Shown one piece after another: positions 1 to 7,541 of a stretch of 64,000 nucleotides of DNA. Each line of letters starts with the position of its first letter. Within the stretch, counting starts at the first letter, position 1. The stretch covers positions 103,305-167,304 of the forward strand of contig NZ_BAXB01000007.1 in NCBI RefSeq assembly GCF_000698145.1, in the 5' to 3' direction. The stretch comes from Geomicrobium sp. JCM 19039 (GTDB lineage Bacteria > Bacillota > Bacilli > Bacillales > Marinococcaceae). A program made the position numbers and the translations under genes. The notes beneath the pieces are model-generated. The model ran no database searches. It was not told the DNA's origin and saw only the letters and a program-made list of their open reading frames with translations.

Positions 1-56
1 ATAAAGATGAGATAAGGAGAGAATATAAAAACAATAAAGTAAAAGCCTACGATAAA

Positions 57-344
57 ATGTCAAGAATTATTATTGAGATGTGGAAAAGTGATGGCGACAA
101 TGATAAATTCATCTGGGCTTCAGTTTATGAGAAGCGTATGAATGAATTTGAGATAACATATGGTATATGGCTTGACGATGACGAAGTAATACTGTTGAGA
201 GAGGTTCAGAACAATCTTGGGATCTTAAGACAAACTAAAACTATTTCAAGCAAGGCTGCTATTCACTATGATGATTTAGTGGAATCTGTGAATAAATTAC
301 AGGACTTGTATCGCGAGAGATTAAAAAAAGAGTTCTATGTATAA
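57..344 (+). CDS. hypothetical 95-aa protein
   Basis: I do not recognise this protein. It is small and acidic, with a beta-rich first half (several W/Y residues, IWLDDDEVILL) and a helical, charged C-terminus. No membrane segment or signal peptide is visible. It lies 22 bases before the phage tail gene and in the same direction, but its codons are clearly more AT-rich than those of the tail and lysis genes that follow, so it may be an accessory (moron-type) gene. The chosen ATG has only a weak purine stretch (ataaggagaga) and that is about 40 bases upstream, so the true start is uncertain. Confidence 0.5.
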   Translation: MSRIIIEMWKSDGDNDKFIWASVYEKRMNEFEITYGIWLDDDEVILLREVQNNLGILRQTKTISSKAAIHYDDLVESVNKLQDLYRERLKKEFYV

Positions 345-366
345 GTAAAAGAATACGAGGTGAGAT

Positions 367-1532
367 ATGTACCCTCTACGCATATTTACGAAGAACGTGG
401 AGTTGTTGACCGAGATTGACCAGTACGAGTCCATGATCCACACCCGGCGGTGGTCCGGCGTCGGGGATTTTCAGCTCGTCATCAACCAAAACTCGGTGGA
501 TATATCACAGTTGGAAATAAACAATCTGATTATGATTGGCAACGATGTAAACCGTGTAGGGCGTATCTTGCACCGAGAGGCGGCGGTGGATCAAGCGGGC
601 GCAGAGTCAGAGCTATGGACCATACAAGGTGTGACGTTAGAGGGCATTGCAAAAGACTCGCTTACTCTCGCCCCTTCCGGTAGAGATTATGATCGGATAA
701 CCGCAGCAGCAGAAACGGTCATGAAACACTATTTTAACAACAACGTGGTCGCACCGGAAGAAGCTGATCGACACAAAGGCATCCGTCGCAAAGATCAAGT
801 GGTCATCGCACCGGATCAACAGCGAGGGCGGCGCATCCAGTGGCAAGCCTCATATAAAGAGCTGGACGCTGAGCTCGAGCGCATGTCGACGCTCACAGGC
901 TTAGGGTGGTACTGCTATCTCGATTATGAGCAACGCAAGTGGGTTATGGACGTGTCCGAGGGTCGAGACCTGACGCAGGGACAAAGCGATAACCCGCCCG
1001 TTATATTTAGCCCCGAGTTTGACAGCGTCGCCGAGCAACAGTTTTTAGATAGCATTGTTGACTACGCTTCAGTAGTTTATGTAGCTGGACAGGGCGAGGG
1101 CGCAGAGCGTCGTATAGTGGTTGTCGGCGATGGGGACGGACTTGATCGGCGAGAATCGTTTGTTGATGCTCGAGATGTCGAAGAGGAAATTGAGGACGAG
1201 GATACGGGCGAGATGGTCCCGCGTCCGGTTGAAGATATTGACGAAGAGCTTAGGCAACGCGGCGAGGAATCACTGGCAGAAAAGGCACGCAAGCAGTCGT
1301 TCACCTGCCAAATTATTGACGGCTCTCCGTTTAAATATGAGGTTGACTATGATTTAGGCGACATTGTGACCGTACAAAACCGCAAATGGGGCGTAACCTT
1401 GATGCAAGGATTGAGGATATCGAGGAGGTGATCGAGCGTGATAAGGGTCGCTCGCTATCTGTAACGTTTGGACACGATTTGCCTAGCTTTATCAAGGTTA
1501 TCAAGAGAGAGATGCGACAGAGCGCCCGGTGA
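367..1532 (+). CDS. Phage tail protein, siphovirus Gp37-like (one frameshift)
   Basis: The N-terminus (YPLRIFTKNVELL...W.GVGDFQLVI) is typical of the siphovirus ReqiPepy6 Gp37-like family, structural proteins at the tail tip that usually sit just before the lysis genes. The start has a GAGGTGAG ribosome site. The open frame ends at 1431, but the family C-terminus continues in the -1 frame from about 1395 (LDARIEDIEEVIERDKG ... VTFG) to a stop at 1530-1532. Adding one C to the acc-ttg stretch near 1397 gives a continuous 388-residue protein, so the break is probably a sequence error. A programmed frameshift cannot be excluded, but I see no slippery heptamer. Confidence 0.8.
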
Positions 1533-1546
1533 GGTGCTATTTTTTT

Positions 1547-1930
1547 ATGGATAGGGGTGGGAACTTGGATGCGACAGTGCAAAGAGACTTAGAAATAGAA
1601 TCACTTACAAAAAGATTAGATACACTCGAGGAAGAACTCGGGAGAGCACGAAGTGAAGCAAAAGCTGACACGAAAGTAACGAATAAGCGTATCGACAAGA
1701 TTGAAGACGAGATGATCGAAGTACGCCGGGCGGTTAATGGATTGAAAGAGAAAATGAGTGAAGCATCCGTGCAAATGGCAGAGGTTAGCACAAAGCAAGA
1801 TCAAGTTTTGGACAGCACGAAGAATGTCGTTAAATTACAGGACCAAACACTGACGAGATTGTGGTGGTTTTTAACCGTCGCATTTATCATCTTTGCAGCG
1901 GCGTTTGGCGTAGAGAGGTTAGCATTTTAA
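1547..1930 (+). CDS. XhlA-like phage lysis-associated protein
   Basis: About 127 residues. A long charged coiled coil (about residues 12-95, many E, K, R and D in heptads) is followed by a single C-terminal membrane segment (WWFLTVAFIIFAAAFGV) and a short tail. This is the layout of the XhlA/hemolysin-associated family, which cooperates with holin and endolysin during lysis. I chose ATG 1547 with GAGGTG about ten bases upstream. The TTG at 1565 behind AGGGGTGG is an equally plausible start. It sits between the tail-tip protein and the holin, as expected for a late lysis cassette. Confidence 0.75.
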   Translation: MDRGGNLDATVQRDLEIESLTKRLDTLEEELGRARSEAKADTKVTNKRIDKIEDEMIEVRRAVNGLKEKMSEASVQMAEVSTKQDQVLDSTKNVVKLQDQTLTRLWWFLTVAFIIFAAAFGVERLAF

Positions 1931-1950
1931 ATAATGAGGGAGATGATCAC

Positions 1951-2295
1951 ATGTTAGAAGCACTACAAACATCATTAATAGAGGTAGTCTTATCAGCTGT
2001 CGGCATCTTAATTGCGGCGGCTGTTTCTTATTTTACACCAAAAATCAAACGGTACTTGGAAATCGCTGCAGACCGTGACAACCTCGGCATCATCGCTGAG
2101 ATCACAAACGTGGCGGTTGAGCGCATCGAGGAGCAATTCAGCGGCGAGTCCGGCGCGCTAAAGTTTGAAGAGGCAACACAGTACGCCTCCAAAATACTTG
2201 AGCGCTACGGAATCGAGGTGTCTGATGACCTCATCCGCGCTCAAATACAGGACGGATGGCACCGTATGCAGACGGCAGATAAACAAGAGGTGTAG
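1951..2295 (+). CDS. Phage holin, LLH family
   Basis: 114 residues. One N-terminal hydrophobic segment (about residues 8-30, VVLSAVGILIAAAVSYF) is followed by an amphipathic alpha-helical domain with IAEITNVAVERIEEQF and a long EEATQYASKILERYGI stretch. This matches the LLH-type holins (also annotated phage_holin_6_1). Holins form membrane lesions that release the endolysin. ATG 1951 has a good GAGGGAGATG site; the open frame extends further upstream but overlaps the XhlA gene and lacks its own site. It ends two bases before the amidase start, so the two are translationally linked. Confidence 0.8.
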   Translation: MLEALQTSLIEVVLSAVGILIAAAVSYFTPKIKRYLEIAADRDNLGIIAEITNVAVERIEEQFSGESGALKFEEATQYASKILERYGIEVSDDLIRAQIQDGWHRMQTADKQEV

Positions 2296-2297
2296 GC

Positions 2298-3101
2298 ATG
2301 GTCAACATTATATCTGATATGATCCCTCGGTCTGCCAGCAACCGGCCGGGGCACTGGCAAACGCCAAATAAGATCGTTGTACACGAGACAGCCAACGCAT
2401 CAAGAGGTGCCAACGCGGCTATGCACGGTCGATACGTCAAAGGAGCAGACGCACGCAGACGATCGGTGTCTTGGCATTTTACAGTTGACGATAAGGAGAT
2501 CCGCCAGCATTTGCCGATTAACGAGCGTGGCTGGCACTCGGGCGCGGGCAATATTAATAGCGTCGGTATAGAGATATGTGTTAACTCAGACGGCAACTGG
2601 CAAAAGACGAAAGCTAACGCTCAAGCGCTGATTGCTCATTTGCAAGCGTTGGGCATTAGTGTCATCACTACACACCGTCAGGAGACAGGTAAAAACTGCC
2701 CGGCTAGGCTATTGCGTGAGGGGTTTGCGTCGTTTTTGGCTGGTGTTGGGGCAGTGGAGCAGGTTAAGTCAGAGACTACAGAGGATGAGGAGGAGTATGT
2801 AGTGTTAGATGCGGACTTTTTAAGCAATAATAAAGCGATTGAGGACGTTGTGCGGCGCTTTGGCGTTAGTGATATGGAGGATAAGCTAAAAGCAGGTACA
2901 CTCAAGCAGAGCGATCTATTTGGTACTTTAGCAAAAGCGGCTATGGCTAATGGATCGAGCAGGAGCAACCCTTCAGACGCTCATATCGGCGCATGGACAA
3001 AAGCTGAAAATAACGGTGTGCTTAATGGCGAACGACCAGGTGAGTATGTAACCAGAGAGCAACTTGCGTCTGCGCTTGACCGCACGGGTAACTTGGATTA
3101 A
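2298..3101 (+). CDS. N-acetylmuramoyl-L-alanine amidase (phage endolysin)
   Basis: 267 residues with an N-terminal Amidase_2 domain (about 10-155) that cleaves the amide between muramic acid and L-alanine in peptidoglycan. Likely zinc ligands are H29 (VVHET), H126 (TTHRQ) and C134 (NCP). The core WHFTVDD and GIEICVN segments are also typical. A linker follows, then a C-terminal stretch (about 225-260) with an SLH-like pattern (IGAWTKAENNGVLNGERP, VTREQLASAL) that may bind the wall. There is no signal peptide, as expected for a holin-dependent endolysin. GAGGTG precedes the start. Same operon as the holin. Confidence 0.9.
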   Translation: MVNIISDMIPRSASNRPGHWQTPNKIVVHETANASRGANAAMHGRYVKGADARRRSVSWHFTVDDKEIRQHLPINERGWHSGAGNINSVGIEICVNSDGNWQKTKANAQALIAHLQALGISVITTHRQETGKNCPARLLREGFASFLAGVGAVEQVKSETTEDEEEYVVLDADFLSNNKAIEDVVRRFGVSDMEDKLKAGTLKQSDLFGTLAKAAMANGSSRSNPSDAHIGAWTKAENNGVLNGERPGEYVTREQLASALDRTGNLD

Positions 3102-3125
3102 AAAAAGCCCGCATAGTGCGTGCTC

Positions 3126-3513
3126 TTAATATGATTCAGTCACATTCACTGTTACTTCCGCATCTTCATAACCATGAGACTAAAAGTGAAAATCATAACC
3201 ATTGGCTCAGAAGCCGTCATACGAGAATTAATAATATCATCTGTAACATCTCTTCGAATGTTTGTATGAGTTATACCTGAGGGTAACCTAACTGATAAAC
3301 TGTGATAACTTTCTAACCAATCATTATCTTGAGATGTAAAAGTAACGAAGCTGCCGACGACTGAATCTACTGGAGTAATTTCCGGTGGTGCCAATAAGCT
3401 ATTCTCATCATCTTCGCTATTCTCGTCTTATGCCTTCTCTCTATCTCAACTTTATAACGAGCCTTCACCGCACGTGCCACTTTCATGGCATACGGCGATC
3501 CGTCAAAGAACAT
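3126..3513 (-). CDS. hypothetical protein next to the lysis cassette (two frameshifts)
   Basis: I do not recognise the family. Three overlapping frame pieces join into one protein of about 129 residues if one base is restored near 3428 and one near 3175: MFFDGSPYAMKVARAVKARY..., then DENSEDDENSLLAPPEITP..., then HGYEDAEVTVNVTESY. The joined product has normal composition, with a basic N-terminal helix, an acidic linker and a beta-rich C-terminal half, which is why I think it is a real gene. It converges on the endolysin. The start at 3513 is approximate. It may be the last prophage gene or the first host gene. Confidence 0.45.
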
Positions 3514-3633
3514 TGCCAATGCGCCCCCACGCACTATGAGTATAATGTACATTGATGGAGTGGGAATGTCTAGTTATATTTATAATTTTCTAATTTTTTA
3601 TTGAAACTGAGTGTAAAACGATGTAGATTTAAA

Positions 3634-3706
3634 TGGAGAGAGTCGGAACTAGTCAAGCAGGTTCCGATAAATTCCCCGTTCTTTGTGAGCGGGGCTTGTT
3701 TGTTTA
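3634..3706 (+). repeat. Hairpin plus terminator module, copy 1
   Basis: GAGAGAGTCGGAAC, then an 11-base loop, then GTTCCGATAAA forms a perfect TCGGAAC/GTTCCGA stem. It is followed at once by a second, GC-rich hairpin (ccccg...cgggg) and a T-rich tail, which is the form of an intrinsic terminator. The same two-hairpin layout recurs 180 bases downstream. No open frame of note lies in or directly around it. It is either a small structured RNA with its terminator or a phage-end regulatory element. Confidence 0.55.
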
Positions 3707-3811
3707 AATAGTTTACGCATCGCTAGAAGGGCAGCAGGTAAGGTCACGGTCGAGGGTTACGGCGGATCTTTAAATGAGCGGATTGACAAGAGGTGAAATA
3801 ATCAGTAAATT

Positions 3812-3877
3812 TAAGGTGAGAGAGTCGGGAACGGTCGTTTCCGATAAATGCCCTCGCTGTCATGGCGGGGGTTTTGT
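3812..3877 (+). repeat. Hairpin plus terminator module, copy 2
   Basis: This is the second copy of the module at 3634. The words GAGAGAGTCGG, GAAC, TTCCGATAAAT and CCC...GGGG are shared, but the loop and the terminator loop differ. The terminator stem ccctcgc/gcggggg runs into GTTTTG. The stem bases are kept while the loops change, which suggests that the structure matters. The 430 bases between 3514 and 3947 hold only these two modules and no convincing gene. Confidence 0.5.
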
Positions 3878-3947
3878 ATTTGCGGTAAACGATATTGTTG
3901 AAATAAAAACATACTAAATGCTGTACATTTATGAGGAAGGTGTACTT

Positions 3948-4652
3948 TTGAAGTTTTTAGGCTACATTTCATTTATACATATTATAATTATAGTTGGTTG
4001 GATGGTATATAACATAATTTTTTCTATCCAAAACCCTTTTTTGATCCACGATAGCGGAATGTCAATAAGTCAAAAAGGGCTAGAGTATCACTCTTCCCAT
4101 GTTGGCTACTTGGCTTTAGACCATGGGAGTAAGTCGATTATTATGCTCGTTACTGTAGCTATTCCTATTGGTTTATTTTGTTTTTTAAAATCAATTCCAG
4201 GTAAGAAGTTAACTAACATTATTGGATTAATCTTTGGTGTAATAGGTTTTATGTTCTATTCTTTGTCGCTCATGCTTCAAGCTGCAAGTGTAGCCTATTC
4301 AATAAACCTGTATAGCGAAGCAACAAATGAATTCTCTCAACAATTTGCAGTACATTTATTTGAATGGACTATGATTGAGGGTGGCTTTTCTACAAGCGTT
4401 TATATTTTGTCCAATCTTGCAATTGGAGTATGGATTCTGTCACATTCTAAGATGCTCAAAAATTTACATCCTAGGATAGCTATATCGGGACTATTTATTG
4501 GTAGTTTACATATCTTTTCATACTTGAGTTCTTGGTTCTTTTTAATGTTTGGTCGTCAAAGCATCCACGAATTTACTGAGGCTGTAGGGTTGTTATTGCT
4601 TGTTTGGTTGTTCCTTATAGGTATTTTATTCTTAAAAAAAGACACGCCCTAA
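3948..4652 (+). CDS. hypothetical multi-pass membrane protein
   Basis: About 234 residues with roughly six hydrophobic segments (FLGYISFIHIIIIVGW; SIIMLVTVAIPIGLFCF; IIGLIFGVIGFMFYSL; STSVYILSNLAIGVWIL; ISGLFIGSLHIFSYLSSW; LLLLVWLFLIGILFL). The layout resembles the DUF4386-like family of bacillar membrane proteins, but I cannot assign a function. I prefer the TTG at 3948 because AGGAAGG sits seven bases upstream; the ATG at 3918 lacks a site. It is AT-rich relative to its neighbours, stands alone, and ends at a hairpin. Confidence 0.6.
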   Translation: MKFLGYISFIHIIIIVGWMVYNIIFSIQNPFLIHDSGMSISQKGLEYHSSHVGYLALDHGSKSIIMLVTVAIPIGLFCFLKSIPGKKLTNIIGLIFGVIGFMFYSLSLMLQAASVAYSINLYSEATNEFSQQFAVHLFEWTMIEGGFSTSVYILSNLAIGVWILSHSKMLKNLHPRIAISGLFIGSLHIFSYLSSWFFLMFGRQSIHEFTEAVGLLLLVWLFLIGILFLKKDTP

Positions 4653-4663
4653 AAGGACGTGTC
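4641..4663. terminator. hairpin, probable terminator
   Basis: GACACG and CGTGTC flank an 11-base loop and overlap the end of the membrane protein gene. An A7 run lies on its left, so it would work best for transcripts from the right (minus strand), such as the yolD-like remnant. Confidence 0.5.
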
Positions 4664-4812
4664 AACAGCAGGAATTGGAGCGGACGTTACTAGGTTAATC
4701 TATGTGTTTGTCTTTTATTCATTTTGATAAATATTTATCGACAATAAAGACATAAAAATAGCCACCCAATATCACCTACTAAGTAGCTCACATATAAACG
4801 CAAGCCTTCGGT

Positions 4813-5016
4813 TCAATCGGGTGATTTTTCTGTATTATAAACTAATATTAGAAAGTTTGCAAATGTTTTTTGGGGGCAGGTTTGAAGTTCCAGTGTCGAT
4901 AGGGATGGTTCCATTTGTTTTCTAATGCATTTCCATTTCCGGTGCTCCGGCAAGATCATTCGCATTGATTCCCAGCGCATGTTGCTTCCCGGCGTTAATT
5001 TATTTCTTCTCATCAT
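4813..5016 (-). pseudogene. truncated yolD-like gene under SOS control
   Basis: The N-terminal 30 or so residues (NKLTPGSNMRWESMRMILPEH) match the start of the YolD-like family, small proteins paired with Y-family DNA polymerase genes (uvrX/yqjW) in Bacillus. After LPEHR the sequence no longer resembles the family, which suggests a frameshift or internal loss. ATG 5016 follows a strong GAGGGGG site. Upstream is a perfect-looking sigma-A promoter overlapped by a LexA box, the regulation expected for yolD-uvrX. No polymerase gene follows before the next terminator, so this appears to be an orphan remnant. Confidence 0.6.
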
Positions 5017-5044
5017 GCACCCCCTCGATCGGGAATTTATTTTC

Positions 5045-5073
5045 ATTATATGCGAACAAACGTTCTTTATCAA
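5045..5073 (-). promoter_or_regulatory. sigma-A promoter of the yolD-like gene
   Basis: On the minus strand TTGATA (5073-5068), a 17-base spacer and TATAAT (5050-5045) form a near-consensus vegetative promoter, about 30 bases before the ribosome site of the yolD-like gene. The LexA box lies inside the spacer. Confidence 0.85.
5053..5066. promoter_or_regulatory. LexA (DinR) operator, SOS box
   Basis: CGAACAAACGTTCT matches the Bacillus SOS box CGAAC-N4-GTTCG at nine of ten fixed positions and lies between the -35 and -10 boxes, where bound LexA would block polymerase. Confidence 0.85.
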
Positions 5074-5204
5074 ATGTTAAAAAATAGCAGTGTTTTACTA
5101 CTGCACTTCACGAAAGGTCACCACTTTGGCACCAAATGACCTCATATCAAAACAAAAGCGAGTTCCAGCAAATGCTGAAACCCGCGTCGTTATTAGTGTT
5201 TAGA

Positions 5205-5280
5205 TGGAGCTTCCTACCGGGCTTGAACCGGTGACCTCATCCTTACCATGGATGCGCTCTACCAGCTGAGCTAAGGAAGC
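5205..5280 (-). tRNA. tRNA-Thr (GGT)
   Basis: 76 nt including an encoded CCA. The acceptor stem GCTTCCT/AGGAAGC, D-arm GCTC...GAGC, anticodon loop ATGGTAA (anticodon GGT) and T-arm ACCGG TTCAAGC CCGGT all pair. It is the second gene of a two-tRNA transcript, seven bases after tRNA-Asn. Confidence 0.95.
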
Positions 5281-5287
5281 GATAAAA

Positions 5288-5362
5288 TGGCTCCGCAGGC
5301 AGGATTCGAACCAGCGACCTACCGGTTAACAGCCGGTTGCTCTACCACTGAGCTACTGCGGA
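5288..5362 (-). tRNA. tRNA-Asn (GTT)
   Basis: 75 nt with encoded CCA. The acceptor stem TCCGCAG/CTGCGGA and the anticodon loop CTGTTAA (anticodon GTT) are clear. The T-stem GCTGG/CCTGC contains one T-T mismatch, which is unusual and could be a sequence error. First gene of the tRNA pair. Confidence 0.93.
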
Positions 5363-5388
5363 ATATGTATGCTTGACGTCACGTTCAT

Positions 5389-5417
5389 ATCTTAGCACAG
5401 TCGGAAGAGTTTGGCAA
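5389..5417 (-). promoter_or_regulatory. promoter of the tRNA pair
   Basis: On the minus strand TTGCCA (5417-5412), a 17-base spacer and TAAGAT (5394-5389) lie about 27 bases before tRNA-Asn. The rest of the 400-base gap to 5816 holds no gene I can support, apart from a TGTTATAAT extended -10 at 5714-5722 that probably serves the next gene. Confidence 0.65.
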
Positions 5418-5816
5418 TGCTGGGCATCGGTTTTTGTTTGGATTGAAAATTTATTTCAAAGATGACTTGTATGTGTGATTTTCGGGTATAGAGTGTAGTA
5501 AAATTGGCTTTTATCTATTAAAATCATCCTATAATCTAGAAAATATAACCAAAGGACGCTAGACTTATGTATCAATGGAAAGTATGATTGAGATGCATTG
5601 TAAAGTATCGGCTCAAAAGAAATTCGTATATTATGAAAAGAACATAAAAAGATTAGGAATAGAAAGAAATATTGATCTTTTTCGACAAAACATCATCTTT
5701 ACGTGTAGAATTTTGTTATAATGATAGGGTATTCTTTCACGTTGTTGCCATGGGTTTGTAAGGTAGAAAGCGAACACCTCAGCCGAGCAATACTATTATG
5801 ATTACGGGGTGAAACT

Positions 5817-6401
5817 ATGGAAATCCGCTTTGCCACGCTCGATGATGTTGAGCAATTAATCGTAATGCGTTGGACGGATGCAAAAGAACAAGACAGTAGT
5901 TTGGATGCGAGTAGTTATACTGTTTTCCATGAGGAGTATAATAATTACTTGTTTGAAATTATTTTGAGTGATGAGCATTATGTTTGGGTAGCAGAAGATG
6001 ATGGAAGTTTGACTGGACAGATGTCATTGAAAGTTTCTCGAGGGTTTCCTTACCCAGATCAAGAACAAAATGTTTATGCGGTCATAACGAGTGCTTATAC
6101 GACACCGCAATATCGAGATCGTAAGATTCTTGAAAGTATAATGGATGCGGTGAAGCAATTTAAGGTGGAAGAAGCCATCACGCTCTTGTATGTTTCTTCT
6201 GAGATTTGTTGTGAGTCTGCGTTTTTTGAGAAAGCTGGATTTACTTACAGTAGCGCGTTTTTAACGCATATAGACGACCATTCGAATGAGGCTGATCCAT
6301 ATGAACATCACACCAATCGGTGTTTGGGGTGCGTACCCGAAGCGAGGGGAGGCCACCTCTGCTTTTTTATTGGAAGAAAAAGGGTTTCGATGTTTGTTTG
6401 A
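5817..6401 (+). CDS. GNAT-family N-acetyltransferase
   Basis: Predicted acyl-CoA-dependent N-acetyltransferase; substrate unknown. The start MEIRFATLDDVEQLI and the C-terminal ESAFFEKAGF segment are typical of the fold, and the central beta strands (YVWVAEDDGSLTGQMSL, YAVITSAYTTPQYR) carry the usual motif order. The classical Q/RxxGxG is degenerate (QYRDRKI). The start has GGGGTG. The open frame overlaps the next gene by 101 bases, and its last 40 residues do not look like GNAT. A single missing T near 6281 would end the protein at 6289 (...THIDDHFE), removing the overlap; I think that is the real end. Confidence 0.75.
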   Translation: MEIRFATLDDVEQLIVMRWTDAKEQDSSLDASSYTVFHEEYNNYLFEIILSDEHYVWVAEDDGSLTGQMSLKVSRGFPYPDQEQNVYAVITSAYTTPQYRDRKILESIMDAVKQFKVEEAITLLYVSSEICCESAFFEKAGFTYSSAFLTHIDDHSNEADPYEHHTNRCLGCVPEARGGHLCFFIGRKRVSMFV

Positions 6402-7041
6402 TTGTGGGAGTGGTGTTTTGTCAGCGCTCCAACAAATAATACCACTTCATGAGCTTGATGCGGTTGTGGTCAGTCATTACCATCCGGATCATGTAGCGGA
6501 TATTGGATGCTTACAGCATGCGTTACTCATTGATTCTCACCTAGGGAAGCGAACGGCTACACTGCCGATTTATGCGCACCCGTATGACAAGGAGCAGTTT
6601 TCAAGGCTGAATTATCATGAGGTGTCAATGGGGATTTCATTAGAGGCAGAGCAGTTATTAACGATAGGACCGTGGGTAGTGAAGACAACGAAGACTGTTC
6701 ATCCTGTCGATTGCCTTGCAATTCGCTTCGACTCGGAGAATTATTCGATCACGTTTACTGCGGATACGGCGTGGAGTGAGAATGTCGTACGTCTTGCCCA
6801 AGGTTCTGATACGCTCGTGAGTGAAGCTTCCACTTACGATCATATGATCGAGAAAATTCCAGGTCATTTAAGCGGTAAGCAAGCAGGTGAACTTGCTGAA
6901 GCGGCAGGTGTGAAACAATTGGTACTTACTCACCTTCCTCAATATGGCGATGTTTCAGATCTAGAGAAAGAGGCGGCGCTCGCCTTTCGAGGCCAAGTGA
7001 GGCTAGCAAGGGCGTTTTCCGAGATATTGATAGAAGGGTAG
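6301..7041 (+). CDS. MBL-fold metallo-hydrolase
   Basis: 246 residues. Zinc site H59-Y-H61-P-D63-H64 (SHYHPDH), a further conserved Asp in FTADTAW, LVSEASTY, and HLSGKQAGELAEAAGVKQLVLTHLPQY. This is the YhfI / RNase Z-like subgroup of small metallo-beta-lactamase-fold hydrolases with phosphodiesterase or similar activity; the substrate is unknown. I chose ATG 6301 because the N-terminus MNITPIGVWGAYP is the family start and GAGG lies about ten bases upstream. It is followed 11 bases later by another GNAT gene, so 5817-7523 is probably one operon. Confidence 0.8.
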   Translation: MNITPIGVWGAYPKRGEATSAFLLEEKGFRCLFDCGSGVLSALQQIIPLHELDAVVVSHYHPDHVADIGCLQHALLIDSHLGKRTATLPIYAHPYDKEQFSRLNYHEVSMGISLEAEQLLTIGPWVVKTTKTVHPVDCLAIRFDSENYSITFTADTAWSENVVRLAQGSDTLVSEASTYDHMIEKIPGHLSGKQAGELAEAAGVKQLVLTHLPQYGDVSDLEKEAALAFRGQVRLARAFSEILIEG

Positions 7042-7052
7042 AAAAAACGACA

Positions 7053-7523
7053 ATGAACCACAGTATAAGACAGCTAAGAGGCGATGAGCCGCTACCCGTG
7101 GTGCTGCTCTCCCTCGCCGACCCTGATCAAGGGAAGATACAAACGTACGGAGCGTTAGGGTGTGTATATGTATTGGAACGTGGCGGTGCCATTGTCGGTG
7201 TTTATGTGCTAATGGCGCAGGCTGACAATCAGGTGGAGGTCATGAATGTCGCCGTCGATGAGCGGTTCCAAGGTCAAGGACTTGGAACCCAGCTTGTTAA
7301 ACACGCAATTGCAGAAGCGAGGCGCATGAAATTTGCTCAGATTATGATAAAAACGGGTAGTACCGGAGTAGCGCAACTGTACGTATATCAAAAATGCGGA
7401 TTTCGGATGGCTCACATCGTACATGATCACTTTATAAACGAATATGAACAACCGATCTTTGAAAACGGCATCCAGCTCCGTGATCAAGTCGTGCTCGTTC
7501 AATCATTGCAAGAAAGCGGATAG
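7053..7523 (+). CDS. GNAT-family N-acetyltransferase, YvbK-like
   Basis: 156 residues. Strong GNAT motif A (VEVMNVAVDERFQGQGLGTQLV, acetyl-CoA loop QGQGLG at about residue 73) and motif B YVYQKCGF. The C-terminal HIVHDHFINEYEQPIFENGI is characteristic of the B. subtilis YvbK group, thought to acetylate small amines; the substrate is not known. Last gene before a strong terminator. Confidence 0.85.
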   Translation: MNHSIRQLRGDEPLPVVLLSLADPDQGKIQTYGALGCVYVLERGGAIVGVYVLMAQADNQVEVMNVAVDERFQGQGLGTQLVKHAIAEARRMKFAQIMIKTGSTGVAQLYVYQKCGFRMAHIVHDHFINEYEQPIFENGIQLRDQVVLVQSLQESG

Positions 7524-7541
7524 CAGTCCGCTTTCTTTTTT
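7511..7541. terminator. bidirectional terminator
   Basis: AGAAAGCGGA/TCCGCTTTCT with a six-base loop and T runs. It ends the GNAT operon on the plus strand and the AEC transporter gene on the minus strand. Confidence 0.9.

Noticed and set aside
1380..1420. Programmed -1 frameshift in the phage tail gene
   Set aside because: No slippery heptamer or downstream structure is apparent, and many host genes in the window have the same kind of one-base break.
5576..5722. 48-residue open frame upstream of the first GNAT gene
   Set aside because: No clear ribosome site and no recognised similarity; it overlaps a probable extended -10 promoter at its end.
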